64,000 bases of DNA from Amycolatopsis anabasis (GTDB lineage: Bacteria > Actinomycetota > Actinomycetes > Mycobacteriales > Pseudonocardiaceae). The position numbers were made by a program, and so were the translations under genes. The stretch is taken from NCBI RefSeq assembly GCF_009765355.1, contig NZ_VTHK01000006.1, positions 124,001 to 188,000 on the forward strand, given 5' to 3'. The notes under the pieces were generated by a model. The model ran no database searches, was not told the origin of the DNA, and was given only the letters and a program-made list of their open reading frames with translations. Position 1 is the stretch's first letter; each line of letters begins with the position of its first letter. Below, in pieces: positions 33,397-43,042 of the stretch.

Positions 33397-34742
33397 CGGG
33401 CCCGTCCCGCGAGTGGCACCGGACCGCGTTCGCACACCCGTTTCCGGCCCGCCGGCAGTTCCCGGGTGCGGATGTCGTGCTCGTAGACGAAGTAGTCGAC
33501 CTGCTGGGTGTGCCGCGGCCGGTCGGCGAAATGTCCCACGAACCGCTTCTCGTCCCGGGCGATGGTCCGCCGCATTTCCGCCGCCGCGGGCGGCCGGTAA
33601 ATACCGGCGAGGTAGGCCGCCAGCAACCGCGCCTGGCATTCCACGAACGGGAAGAGCGTCGGCGTCGACTGGGCGAAACCGACGAAGGCGAGTTCGTCGA
33701 CGCCGGGTTTGAACATCCGCTTGTACAGCGGCAGCCGGTTGTCCGGCGCGCTGAGGAAGTCCGGATCGAAGAACGGGAACGAGATGTTGTAGCCGGTGGC
33801 GTAGACGAGCACGTCGAATTCGGCGGACGTCCCGTCGGTGAAGTGCACCCGGGAGCCGTCGAGCCGCCTGATGTCCGGTTTCGCCGTGACGTCCCCGGAG
33901 CCGAGTCGCAGCGGCAACTCCTGCGACTGGGTGGGATGCGCCTCCAGGAAATGGTGGTTCGGCGTGGGCAAACCGAACCGTTCCGGCCGGCCGGTCAGCA
34001 GGACCGGGCTCTTCCGGGCCAGCCGGCGCTGCCAGGACAGCGGGAGGTGCGGACTGGTGGCGAAGAGCCGGTCGGCGGGGATGCCCATGATGTATTTCGG
34101 CACGATCCACGCGCTCGACCTGGTGGAAATGACCACGGTGTTGTTCAGGAAACGCTGGGAGAGTTCCACCGCGATATCGGCCGCGCTGTTGCCGATACCG
34201 ACCACGAGAAGGCGTTTGCCGGACAGTTCCAGCGGGGTCGACGGGTCGATGTACTCGTGCGAGTGCATCGACCTACCGGTGAACTCTCCCGGGAAGTCCG
34301 GAAACCGCGGATCCCAGTGGTGCCCGTTCGCCACGACCAGGAAGTCGAAGTGGTGGGCCGCCCCGTCCGCCGTGCGGACTTCCCACCCGCCCCCGGGCAA
34401 CCGGCGGGCGTGCTCCACCGAGGTCCGGAAGCGGATGTTCTCCTTGAGCGCGAAGGCATCCGCGTAGCTCTCCAGGTATTCCTTGACCTGCGAGTGGTGC
34501 GGGAAGTCGGGAAAGTGCCCGGGCATCGGGAAGTCCTGAAAGGACAGCCGGTGCTTGGACGTGTCGATGTGCAGCGATCGGTACGCGCTGGAGCGGCCGT
34601 TGGGGTTGCCGAACGCCCAGTTGCCGCCGATCCGGTCCGACGACTCGAAGCACACGTACGGGACGGCGTAGTCCGACAGCATCTTGCCGGCGCACAACCC
34701 GCTGATTCCCGCTCCGATGATGCAGGTCCTGGGCGCGGTCAT
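33393..34742 (-). CDS. FMO-type flavin-containing monooxygenase
   Basis: A 449-residue FAD/NADPH monooxygenase. FAD motif CIIGAGISGLCAGK at the N-terminus; FMO fingerprint in FPGEFTGRSMHSHEYI (FxGxxxHxxxY); NADPH motif LLVVGIGNSAADIAVEL; LVYATGYNISFPFF near residue 330 is the ATG-containing linker motif. It would hydroxylate or insert oxygen into a substrate and start the pathway encoded by the operon. The gene order FMO, (TetR), hydrolase, (ADC-like), SDR partly recalls the mycobacterial mymA operon. The start lies 42 nt downstream of a good promoter. Confidence 0.92.
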   Translation of the reverse strand: MTAPRTCIIGAGISGLCAGKMLSDYAVPYVCFESSDRIGGNWAFGNPNGRSSAYRSLHIDTSKHRLSFQDFPMPGHFPDFPHHSQVKEYLESYADAFALKENIRFRTSVEHARRLPGGGWEVRTADGAAHHFDFLVVANGHHWDPRFPDFPGEFTGRSMHSHEYIDPSTPLELSGKRLLVVGIGNSAADIAVELSQRFLNNTVVISTRSSAWIVPKYIMGIPADRLFATSPHLPLSWQRRLARKSPVLLTGRPERFGLPTPNHHFLEAHPTQSQELPLRLGSGDVTAKPDIRRLDGSRVHFTDGTSAEFDVLVYATGYNISFPFFDPDFLSAPDNRLPLYKRMFKPGVDELAFVGFAQSTPTLFPFVECQARLLAAYLAGIYRPPAAAEMRRTIARDEKRFVGHFADRPRHTQQVDYFVYEHDIRTRELPAGRKRVCERGPVPLAGRAR

Positions 34743-34784
34743 CCTGCTCCGTCCTCGGCATTCGTCCCGTGTTCGGCACCAGGC

Positions 34785-34813
34785 ACGCTACAAACTGGTT
34801 TGACACGTGTCAA
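34785..34813 (-). promoter_or_regulatory. Promoter with overlapping palindromic operator of the monooxygenase operon
   Basis: Reading on the minus strand: TTGACA (34813-34808), a 17-nt spacer and TAGCGT (34790-34785), 42 nt before the FMO ATG. The -35 box is half of a perfect 14-bp palindrome TTGACACGTGTCAA (34800-34813), which also overlaps the stop codon of the upstream reductase gene. A TetR-type repressor bound there would block polymerase. Confidence 0.7.
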
Positions 34814-36141
34814 GAACTACGAACACGCGTCGACTGCGGCGCGGGCCGCGGGGTGTCGGTTCGCTTGACCGGGGGGTCGGTCCGGATGCCTTGGGGCGCC
34901 GGTATTCGGGGCAACGCCGCAGTCGGGTCCCGCGGCGGAGGGTCGGTGGTGGCGTGGGCCGGTGGTTCGGCGGAGAGGTGCCGCTCCAGTTCGGCCGTCC
35001 AGTTCACCATGGCCGCCGGGTTGTCCCAGCCGAGCACGCCGACCAAGCGGTGTCCGGAGAGATATCCGGTGACGCTGGGCGTGCCCTCGTGCTGCAGCGT
35101 GACGGTGTACTGGCCCAGGGAAGGCATTCCGGCGGCCTGGATGCGGACGCCGAACTGTTCGGACCAGAACCGGGGAACCGGTTCGAACCGCCTCGCCTGG
35201 GCCGGCCCGGCGAGCAGGCTTTCGGCCGCGGCGCGGCCCATTTCCACCGCGTTCAACCAGTGTTCGACGCGCCGCGGCTGGGTGTCGAACCGGTGGTTGG
35301 GCCAGGCGGCGACGTCCCCCGCGGCGACGGCGTCGCTCGCGCCGACCACGTGGCAGTTCGGCCAGCACAGCACGCCGTCGCGCAGGTAGAGGTTGCTGCC
35401 GCGCAACCAGTCCACCGCCGGCACGCCGCCGATCGCGACGACCACGCAACCGGCCGTCAGCGGCTGCCCGGTGGACAGCAGCATCGTGACGCCGAACGGC
35501 TGCGAAAGCCATTGCAGCACTTCGGCGCCGGTGATCAACCGGACCCCGTTCTCCCGGTGCAGCCGGGTGACGCGCTCGCCGATCGCCGACCCCACGGCGC
35601 GGCCCAGCAGCGTCGTCGACCGGGAAACGATGGTCACGTCCCGGCCGAGTTCGCGCGCGGTCGCGGCCACCTCGCAGGCGGTGAAACCGCTGCCGATCAC
35701 CGCTACCGGGCCGTTGTCGGCGGTCAGCGTGCGGCGCAACGCGACGGCGTCGTCCACGGTGCGCAGGACGTGCACCCTCGGGTTGTGCGCGGGCACGCCG
35801 GGCATCCGCCGCGCCTGCACCCCGGTGGCGATCACCAGGCCGTCGTAGCGCAGGTATTCCGAACCCCGCAGCTCGAGCACGTGCGAGGCGGTGTCCAGGC
35901 GTATCCCGGAAACCGCGTCCCGCCAGGACAGCTCCAGCGGCAGGTAGGAGCGCAGCCGGAGATCCGCCGGCGCCAGTTCCCCGGTGAGCAGGTGCTTGGA
36001 CAGGGCGGGCCGGTGATACGGCCGGTGCCGCTCCTGGTTCACCATCACCACTTCCCCGCCGAATCCGAGTTCGCGCAGGCGTTCCGCCGCGCGCAGTCCG
36101 GCGACCCCGGCGCCGACCACCACGATCCGTTCCGCCGTCAT
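34810..36141 (-). CDS. NAD(P)H-dependent ferredoxin reductase, copy 2
   Basis: A 443-residue paralogue of the reductase at 20685. The same blocks recur: RIVVVGAGVAGLRAAERLRE, YHRPALSKHLLTG, GPVAVIGSGFTACEVAATA, AVAAGDVAAWPNHRF, RRVEHWLNAVEMGRAAAES and RFWSEQFGVRIQAAGMPSLG. It differs by a 40-residue Pro/Thr/Arg-rich tail. The start (36139-36141) overlaps the stop of the membrane-ferredoxin gene as ATGA, exactly as in copy 1. Transcription may continue into the FMO operon 67 bp downstream. Confidence 0.92.
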   Translation of the reverse strand: MTAERIVVVGAGVAGLRAAERLRELGFGGEVVMVNQERHRPYHRPALSKHLLTGELAPADLRLRSYLPLELSWRDAVSGIRLDTASHVLELRGSEYLRYDGLVIATGVQARRMPGVPAHNPRVHVLRTVDDAVALRRTLTADNGPVAVIGSGFTACEVAATARELGRDVTIVSRSTTLLGRAVGSAIGERVTRLHRENGVRLITGAEVLQWLSQPFGVTMLLSTGQPLTAGCVVVAIGGVPAVDWLRGSNLYLRDGVLCWPNCHVVGASDAVAAGDVAAWPNHRFDTQPRRVEHWLNAVEMGRAAAESLLAGPAQARRFEPVPRFWSEQFGVRIQAAGMPSLGQYTVTLQHEGTPSVTGYLSGHRLVGVLGWDNPAAMVNWTAELERHLSAEPPAHATTDPPPRDPTAALPRIPAPQGIRTDPPVKRTDTPRPAPQSTRVRSS

Positions 36142-36935
36142 CGCCTCGTCTCCACCGCGATCGCCTGCATCGGACAGCAGCGGGCGGCCATCCGCACCTC
36201 CTCGTTGTGCACCGGTTCCGGGTGCACGGCGTACTTCAGCTGCCCGCCCACCGTGATCTGGAAAACCCCGGCCGCTTCGCGCTCGCACACCCCGTACTGG
36301 TGGCAACGCCGGCTGTCGACGCTGACCACCAGCCCCGACCAGGGCGGGGGACTTCCTTCGGCCCGGCCCAGCCATCGAGCCGGGAGGAAGCGCAGGACCA
36401 GAACCACCGCGGTGGGCAGCAGCAACGCCACCACACCCACCGCCAAGACGGCGAGGTGCCCGTTCGCCACCGCGCCGAACACCGAGTGCACCGCGATCAC
36501 GACGAGCGCCGTGTAGGCCAGCCGGTGCAACCACAACCACCGCCGCGGCGGCAGGAACCGGCGCACGGAGGTGGACAACGCGATGGCCAGCATCAGTTCG
36601 AGCCCGACGATGCCGAACGCGTGCCGCAGCAGCCCGCCTTCGGCGAAGGGCACGGTCAGCCGGACGACGTCGAACGGTTGGCGCGCCAGGAACAGGAACG
36701 TGGCGGCGTGGATGCAGCCGAACGCCAGCGCGAGCGTGGCGAAAACCAGGTGACCGCTCGTCGTCGCCTTCGACCCGCTGAGCCCCCGCAACCACCCCGT
36801 CCGGACGAACACTCCCCAGGACAGGGCGAAGCAGGTCAGGGCGAAAGACAGGCGAGCGGACAACGCGGCGAGTTGCCGCAGGCCGACGTCCTCGGGTGGA
36901 ATAACAGGAGCAGCGAGAAAGAACGTATTGATCAT
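36138..36935 (-). CDS. Ferric-reductase-like membrane cytochrome b fused to a [3Fe-4S]-type ferredoxin, copy 2
   Basis: A 265-residue paralogue of the protein at 19876. The membrane part has the four histidines at the same residue numbers (62, 76, 137, 150) and the ferredoxin part has C-x5-C-x36-C (Cys211, Cys217, Cys254; RRCHQYGVC and CCPMQAI). I take the ATG at 36933-36935 (GGAA 6-8 nt upstream); the upstream ATG at 36947 is possible. It is first in its operon, 151 bp from the pseudokinase gene. Together with the reductase it forms the same transmembrane electron-transfer module, here beside an oxygenase operon. Confidence 0.85.
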   Translation of the reverse strand: MINTFFLAAPVIPPEDVGLRQLAALSARLSFALTCFALSWGVFVRTGWLRGLSGSKATTSGHLVFATLALAFGCIHAATFLFLARQPFDVVRLTVPFAEGGLLRHAFGIVGLELMLAIALSTSVRRFLPPRRWLWLHRLAYTALVVIAVHSVFGAVANGHLAVLAVGVVALLLPTAVVLVLRFLPARWLGRAEGSPPPWSGLVVSVDSRRCHQYGVCEREAAGVFQITVGGQLKYAVHPEPVHNEEVRMAARCCPMQAIAVETRR

Positions 36936-37086
36936 GAAGAATTCCATTGTTCGACAGACCGCAATAGCGCGCGTCGCAGTAGCGACTATTTCAGGGTTGC
37001 CGAGCATTCCGCCGGGCGACATCGAATTGGCAGGTTGCTGTCGATTTCGGTGGCGGAACTAGGGATTTCTTCGGGCGGGGATTTCG

Positions 37087-38637
37087 CTACGGGCGGCAGA
37101 CCGCGCCGCGCACCGGCTTCGGCTGGCTTTCGTAGAGCTGCCGGCTGTCGGTCGCCTGGATCTGGAAGCAGTACTTGCGGACCGGGTCGACCGGCACGGT
37201 CAGGGTGTGGCTCCGGTTCGCCAGCACGACGTGGTTCGGCTCGCCTTCCGCGGCGACGACGACCGCGAAGTCGAGCGGCGCCTGCGCGCTCGTCCAGTTC
37301 AGGACCACCTGGTTGCCGAGATCGGTCGGCGGGGCCAGCTCGAGCTGCACGGCCGCGGCCGCCTGCTGCGCCGGTTTCGACGCCGCCGACGGCAGTTGCG
37401 GGGTGACGTCGAGCTCGTCGGGGGAATCTCCCGGGCCGATCACCAGGACCGCGCCCGCCGCCACCACCGTCGCCGCCACGGCTCCGGCGCCCGCGAGCAC
37501 CAAGCCGCGCGGCAGCCGCCGCCCCGCACCGATCCGCGGTCCCTTGTGGACGATCGGCTCGGTGGGTGGTTCCGCGGCGGGTACCGCGACGGCGGGTTCG
37601 GGCGGCATCGCGCGCTCGGCGGGCTGGTCGGGCCCGAAGTCGTCGAACTCGGTGTCCACCTCCGAGTCGGCCACCGGTTCGGGCATCGGTTCGGGTTCCG
37701 GGACGGCTTCCGTCGCCGGTTCGGGTTCCGGTTCGGGCACCGGGATGGCTTCGGTGTCCGGTTCCGGTAGCGGAATGGCTTCGGTGTCCGGCTCGGTGTC
37801 CGGCTCGGCCGGGAGCGGCGGTGGTGGTACCGGAAGGTCCGGCCGCCCAGGCCGGTAGGCGATCATCTCCGCCAGCCGGCCCGCGACCCAGGCGGCGTCC
37901 TTCGGCCGGTTGGCCGGATCGGCGGCCAGCAGGCGTCCGACCACTGTGGACAGTTCCACCGGAACGTCCGGCCGGTGGATCGCGGGCACCGGGGTGCTCA
38001 GGATCCGCAGCACCCGGTCGTCCGGGCGCTCGCCGAGCCTGCCGGGCAGCGGCGCGGATCCGGTCAACGCGATGTGCAGCACCGCGCCGAGGCCGTAGAG
38101 GTCGGTGCGCTCGTCCAGCACTTCGGTGCGCAGGGTTTCCGGTGGCAGGCATTCCAGCGCCCGCGCCGGATCCCGGGGAAACGCCTGGCGCAGGGTCACG
38201 CCGAAGTCGGCGAGCACCGGCTGCCCGGTCGACCGGAACAGCACGTTGGCCGGGGTCACCCCGCCGTGCACCACCCCGGCGCCGTGCGCCGCGGCGAGCG
38301 CGGTGGCCAGCGCGTGGCCGAGCACCACCGCGTCGGCGGCGCCGAGCGGGCCGGACCAGCCGACCAGCGTCTCCAGCGACTGGGTGCACCGCTCCATCCG
38401 CAGCGCGTGCCTGCCGTCGGGCAGCTGCTCGACGCCCTCGGGCACCAGGATCGACGGCGCCGGCCCGGTGCGGCGCAGCCGGTCGAGCTCCCGCTCCACC
38501 GCGGCCAGCGTGCGCCGGTCGAAGCGGGACGGGAACACCTTGAGCGCCACCGGATTCCCGCCGGACAGCCCGGCATGAACGGTCGCGACCGGACCGGCGC
38601 CGATCGGGCCGCCGCGCCCGTCCGGGATCGTCGCCAT
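37087..38637 (-). CDS. Membrane-anchored serine/threonine pseudokinase with extracellular domain
   Basis: A 516-residue protein with an N-terminal kinase fold (1-260). The glycine loop, ATP Lys33 in PVALKVF and the DFG Asp144 are present. The catalytic loop reads VVHGGVTPANVLF in place of HRDLKPEN, so the catalytic Asp is Gly126 and the loop Lys is Thr. A Pro/Glu-rich linker (265-345), one transmembrane helix (about 378-401, VLAGAGAVAATVVAAGAVLV) and an extracellular FN3-like domain (about 430-516) follow. This is the architecture of PknB-type receptors, but the kinase is probably inactive and may act as a scaffold. It heads the surface-protein island on the minus strand side. Confidence 0.85.
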   Translation of the reverse strand: MATIPDGRGGPIGAGPVATVHAGLSGGNPVALKVFPSRFDRRTLAAVERELDRLRRTGPAPSILVPEGVEQLPDGRHALRMERCTQSLETLVGWSGPLGAADAVVLGHALATALAAAHGAGVVHGGVTPANVLFRSTGQPVLADFGVTLRQAFPRDPARALECLPPETLRTEVLDERTDLYGLGAVLHIALTGSAPLPGRLGERPDDRVLRILSTPVPAIHRPDVPVELSTVVGRLLAADPANRPKDAAWVAGRLAEMIAYRPGRPDLPVPPPPLPAEPDTEPDTEAIPLPEPDTEAIPVPEPEPEPATEAVPEPEPMPEPVADSEVDTEFDDFGPDQPAERAMPPEPAVAVPAAEPPTEPIVHKGPRIGAGRRLPRGLVLAGAGAVAATVVAAGAVLVIGPGDSPDELDVTPQLPSAASKPAQQAAAAVQLELAPPTDLGNQVVLNWTSAQAPLDFAVVVAAEGEPNHVVLANRSHTLTVPVDPVRKYCFQIQATDSRQLYESQPKPVRGAVCRP

Positions 38638-38790
38638 CGACGCCTCGCCTCCTCCTCCGCTAGCTGCCGACCCGGTTCTCGGGGAAGTCCCGCCAGGTCA
38701 TGGTAGGCCGGTCCCCGCACCGCGGGGGCCGTCGGCAGCAAGCTGTCGCCGCCGCCTCCACCCGGTCCCGGAACACACTCACGACCCCGC

Positions 38791-40932
38791 CTAGGCGCGG
38801 GAGAGTGCCGGTTCCCGGGCGAAGAGCAGGCCGCGCGGGTCCAGGGCGGCGCGCAGGCGGGCGGTGCGCGGCCGGTCGGCGAGGCCGCGGCGGATCGCGG
38901 CGACCGCGCCCCAGGCTTGCCGCAGCGTGCCGTCGTCGGCTTCGTCGCCCGACCACAGCGCGATGTCCACCTGCCCGGCCAGCCAGATCAGACCGTCCAC
39001 AACGGACTGGTGCACCACCGGCGAGGCGGACGCGGCGAGGTCGCGGACGGTGGCGCCGGGTACGCACGGCACACCGTGCGCGCGCAGCAGGTCCCGTGCC
39101 TCCCGCCAGGCCGCGACCACGCCTTCGGTGCCGATCCGGCGACGGCGTCGCCGCGTGCGCAGCAGTTTCGTCACCGGGACGCTCGCGGCCGCGGCCAGCG
39201 CCAGGACCAACAGTCCAATGAGGACGGACAGCACCAGCCAGACCAGCCGCGGCCGGTCCGAATCCGAGTCCGGCGCGGAGTCGTCGGCCCGCGGCAGCGG
39301 TGGATCGATCAGGTCTGGCGGCGGCGGGAGTTCGGCGCGGGCCTGCGCGGTCGCGGCGGCCAGCCCGACCGGTGCGGCACCGGAGGCGCCCGCCGCACCG
39401 GTCGGGTCCAGCGGCACCCAGCCGACGCCGGCCACCGCGACTTCCGGCCACGCGAGCACGTCGCCGTCGCGCACGGTGGCCGTGCCGTCCGGGCCCGGCG
39501 CCGGAGCGCGGAACCCGACCGCGAGCCGGGCCGGGATGCCGACGATCCTGGCCAGCGCGACGTAGGCCGCGGCGAACTGCTCGCTGGTGCCGCGTTTGCT
39601 GCCGAGCAGGAACTTCCGCAGCTGCGGCCAGCCCGCGCCGGTCGGCAGGTCGGCGCCGGTCGCGACCTGGTAGTGCTCGCTCAGGAACCGTTCCAGCACC
39701 AGCGCCGCGCGGAACGACGGCCGCAGGCCGGCGACCGCGGTGCGCGCCAGTTCGTCGATGCCCGGTGGCACCACGCCGAGTCCCCCGGTCGCGGCCTGGG
39801 GATCCATCGCGGCGTCCTGCAGCGCGCCCGGATCGACGCGCGGCTCCCGCCAGGTCAGCCCGTAGTCGAGCGGTCCGGCCCGGTCCGGTCGCAGCAGCAT
39901 GCCGGAAGCGGGGTCGATCAGCGGAGCGATCCCGGTGACCGACGCGGGCGCGGCCTGGCTCGGCAGCCACGGCCCGGCGGCGGGCGGCAGCGCGACCCGC
40001 GCGGTGTGCTCGGCGGTCGGCACGGTCATCGACGGATCGGGGCCCAGCGCGGTGCCCAGCCGCCGGTACCGCGCGGTCGCCTGCCACGACACGCCGTCGA
40101 AACCGTCGAGCACCACCAGCCGCCAGCGATCCACCGGCGCAGACGCGGTGTAGCTGAACACCGGCGTGCCGGGGGTGTCCAGCCGGGCCGCGATCTCGTC
40201 GAGCGGATTGGTGACGCTCGCCGGTGGCACCGGCACGGAATCGTTCTGGTGCAAGGAATACGCGGGCTGGTTGCCCTTGTCGACGGCGGTCACCGCGGCC
40301 GCGGCGCCCACGCCGAGCAGCACGGCCGACACCAACCCGAGCACGACGGCACGCCGTCCGGCGGGCCGCCTCCGGCACGTTACGGCGAGCAATGTTCCCG
40401 CGATAGCAAAGAAAACCAGGCCCGCGACCGTCGCGAGTGGACCGGACAGCGCGACATACGCCTGGCTCAGCCCGAGCAGGGCGAGCGAGGGCAGGAGCGC
40501 GAACAGCGGCCACCGCAGCAGTTCGACGCCGATGATCGCGACCACCAGGACGGCCAGCGGCACGAACAGCAGCAGCGACGCTTCGGGGCGCGCGGGCCAC
40601 GTCGACTGCAGCGTCAGCTGCCACGAGTCCGTCACCCCGGACACCAGCGCCCGCACCGTCGCACCGGTCGGCAGCCCGGCCCGGGTCGTGCCGTGCAGCA
40701 CCGTCTCGGCGAGCCCCAGCAACCCCAGCGCGAGCGCCAGCACCGGCCGCCACGGCGCCAGCGCGGCGACCCGCGCGGCGAGTTCGTTCGCCGCCAGGCA
40801 CGCGACGGCCACCACCGCCAGCGGCAGGAGCAGCGCCGAGATCCCGAACACCGGGGCGAACAGCAGACCGGGCAGCACCGCCGCCGCCAGCACGGCTCCC
40901 TGCGCCGCACGGGCGCCCGCGTGCTGGTTCAT
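38791..40932 (-). CDS. TgpA-like transglutaminase-domain membrane protein, Cys replaced
   Basis: A 713-residue protein with an N-terminal block of about six to seven transmembrane helices (1-215; DUF3488-like), an extracytoplasmic transglutaminase-like domain (about 380-520), another helix (about 575-600, LVWLVLSVLIGLLVLALAAAA) and a cytoplasmic tail with a basic RRRRR stretch. In the core motif the catalytic Cys is replaced: KRGTSEQFAAAYVALARIVGIPARLAVGF has Ser where family enzymes have Cys, so classic transglutaminase activity is doubtful. The start overlaps the DUF58 stop. MoxR, DUF58 and TgpA-like genes form a conserved actinobacterial trio tied to envelope functions. Confidence 0.9.
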   Translation of the reverse strand: MNQHAGARAAQGAVLAAAVLPGLLFAPVFGISALLLPLAVVAVACLAANELAARVAALAPWRPVLALALGLLGLAETVLHGTTRAGLPTGATVRALVSGVTDSWQLTLQSTWPARPEASLLLFVPLAVLVVAIIGVELLRWPLFALLPSLALLGLSQAYVALSGPLATVAGLVFFAIAGTLLAVTCRRRPAGRRAVVLGLVSAVLLGVGAAAAVTAVDKGNQPAYSLHQNDSVPVPPASVTNPLDEIAARLDTPGTPVFSYTASAPVDRWRLVVLDGFDGVSWQATARYRRLGTALGPDPSMTVPTAEHTARVALPPAAGPWLPSQAAPASVTGIAPLIDPASGMLLRPDRAGPLDYGLTWREPRVDPGALQDAAMDPQAATGGLGVVPPGIDELARTAVAGLRPSFRAALVLERFLSEHYQVATGADLPTGAGWPQLRKFLLGSKRGTSEQFAAAYVALARIVGIPARLAVGFRAPAPGPDGTATVRDGDVLAWPEVAVAGVGWVPLDPTGAAGASGAAPVGLAAATAQARAELPPPPDLIDPPLPRADDSAPDSDSDRPRLVWLVLSVLIGLLVLALAAAASVPVTKLLRTRRRRRRIGTEGVVAAWREARDLLRAHGVPCVPGATVRDLAASASPVVHQSVVDGLIWLAGQVDIALWSGDEADDGTLRQAWGAVAAIRRGLADRPRTARLRAALDPRGLLFAREPALSRA

Positions 40933-42071
40933 CGCGCGACCACCGTGTTCCACCGGGCCGCCGCCTCGGCCGCGTCCGCCGCCGACAACACCGTCACCCC
41001 GGGCAGCCGCACCCCGGACGCCCGCGCGCCGAGCACGATCACGACGACCCTCGAGTACCACGACCGCACGGCCGCGAACACCCCGCGGTCGACCGGCGCC
41101 GACGCGGTCGTCACCACGGCGAGCCCGCCTCCCCAGCCGCGCCGCAACGCCTCCGGCACCAGCGCCAGCCCGGCGTCCTCCGCCGGGTTGAGCACGCACA
41201 GTTCGTCGAGCATCCGCCGGACCGCCGGCGCGCCGCCGCGCGTTTTCACGTCCACCCCGCACGGGGTGCCCAGCCGGCACCAGTGGTCGGCCGACGCGGC
41301 GGCCGACACGAGCGACGCGGCGACCTCCACGGCCGCCTCGAACGGCGCCGGATCACCGGCTTCGCGCCGCGTGTCCAGGATCGTGGTGAGCCGGGGCTGG
41401 TCGGGGTCGGCGTAGTCGCGGACCATCAGCCGCCCGGTGCGCGCGGTCGCCTTCCAGTGCAGGTGCCGGACTTCGTCGCCGGGCTGGTATTCGCGAACCT
41501 CGCGCAGATCGAACGACCCGCGCAGCGCGTTGTCGGCGACCGCGCCCTCGTGGTGGTGCCGCGCCGGGCCGCCCGTGATCGCGCGCATGGCGTGCACCCG
41601 CGGGTACACCCACAGCGTCCCGGCGCCGCCTGCGGTCAGCCGCCGCCTGCTGAGCCCGAGCGGATCGCCCCGGTCCAGGGTGAGCGGGCCGACCTGGTGC
41701 CGCCCGCGCCGCTGCGTCGGCAGTTCGTAGTGGTGCACGGCTTCCGCGTACGGCGCGAGCGCCCGCACCGCCACCGAACGGAACCCGTCGCCGAGGCGGT
41801 CGCCCGCGGTGAACGCCGCCTGCCGCCGGCCGCCGGGATTGCGCACGCGCAGCTTCGCGAGCGCGGGCCGTCCGACCTCGACCCGGTCCGGATGCACCTG
41901 CCTGGTCACCGCGACCCGCGGGCGGCGCCCGGTCGTGACTGCCGCGGCCACCACCGCGCCGAGCGCCGCGGATCCCATGGCCAGGAACAACGGGTACCCG
42001 GCCACCTGGCCCGCGGCGAACAGCACCGGCGCCGCCACGAGCACGGCCACCCCGCGTCCGGTCAGCCGCAT
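40929..42071 (-). CDS. DUF58 domain protein
   Basis: A 380-residue protein with two hydrophobic N-terminal helices (about 8-48), a beta-rich middle, and the DUF58 signature at about 190-240 (FDLREVREYQPGDEVRHLHWKATARTGRLMVRDY). The C-terminal half resembles a von Willebrand A-type fold. It directly abuts the MoxR stop and is coupled to the transglutaminase-like gene. DUF58 proteins work with MoxR-type ATPases, probably as the adaptor presenting metal-dependent binding to client proteins at the membrane. Confidence 0.92.
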   Translation of the reverse strand: MRLTGRGVAVLVAAPVLFAAGQVAGYPLFLAMGSAALGAVVAAAVTTGRRPRVAVTRQVHPDRVEVGRPALAKLRVRNPGGRRQAAFTAGDRLGDGFRSVAVRALAPYAEAVHHYELPTQRRGRHQVGPLTLDRGDPLGLSRRRLTAGGAGTLWVYPRVHAMRAITGGPARHHHEGAVADNALRGSFDLREVREYQPGDEVRHLHWKATARTGRLMVRDYADPDQPRLTTILDTRREAGDPAPFEAAVEVAASLVSAAASADHWCRLGTPCGVDVKTRGGAPAVRRMLDELCVLNPAEDAGLALVPEALRRGWGGGLAVVTTASAPVDRGVFAAVRSWYSRVVVIVLGARASGVRLPGVTVLSAADAAEAAARWNTVVAR

Positions 42072-43040
<969 letters not shown>

Positions 43041-43042
43041 CC

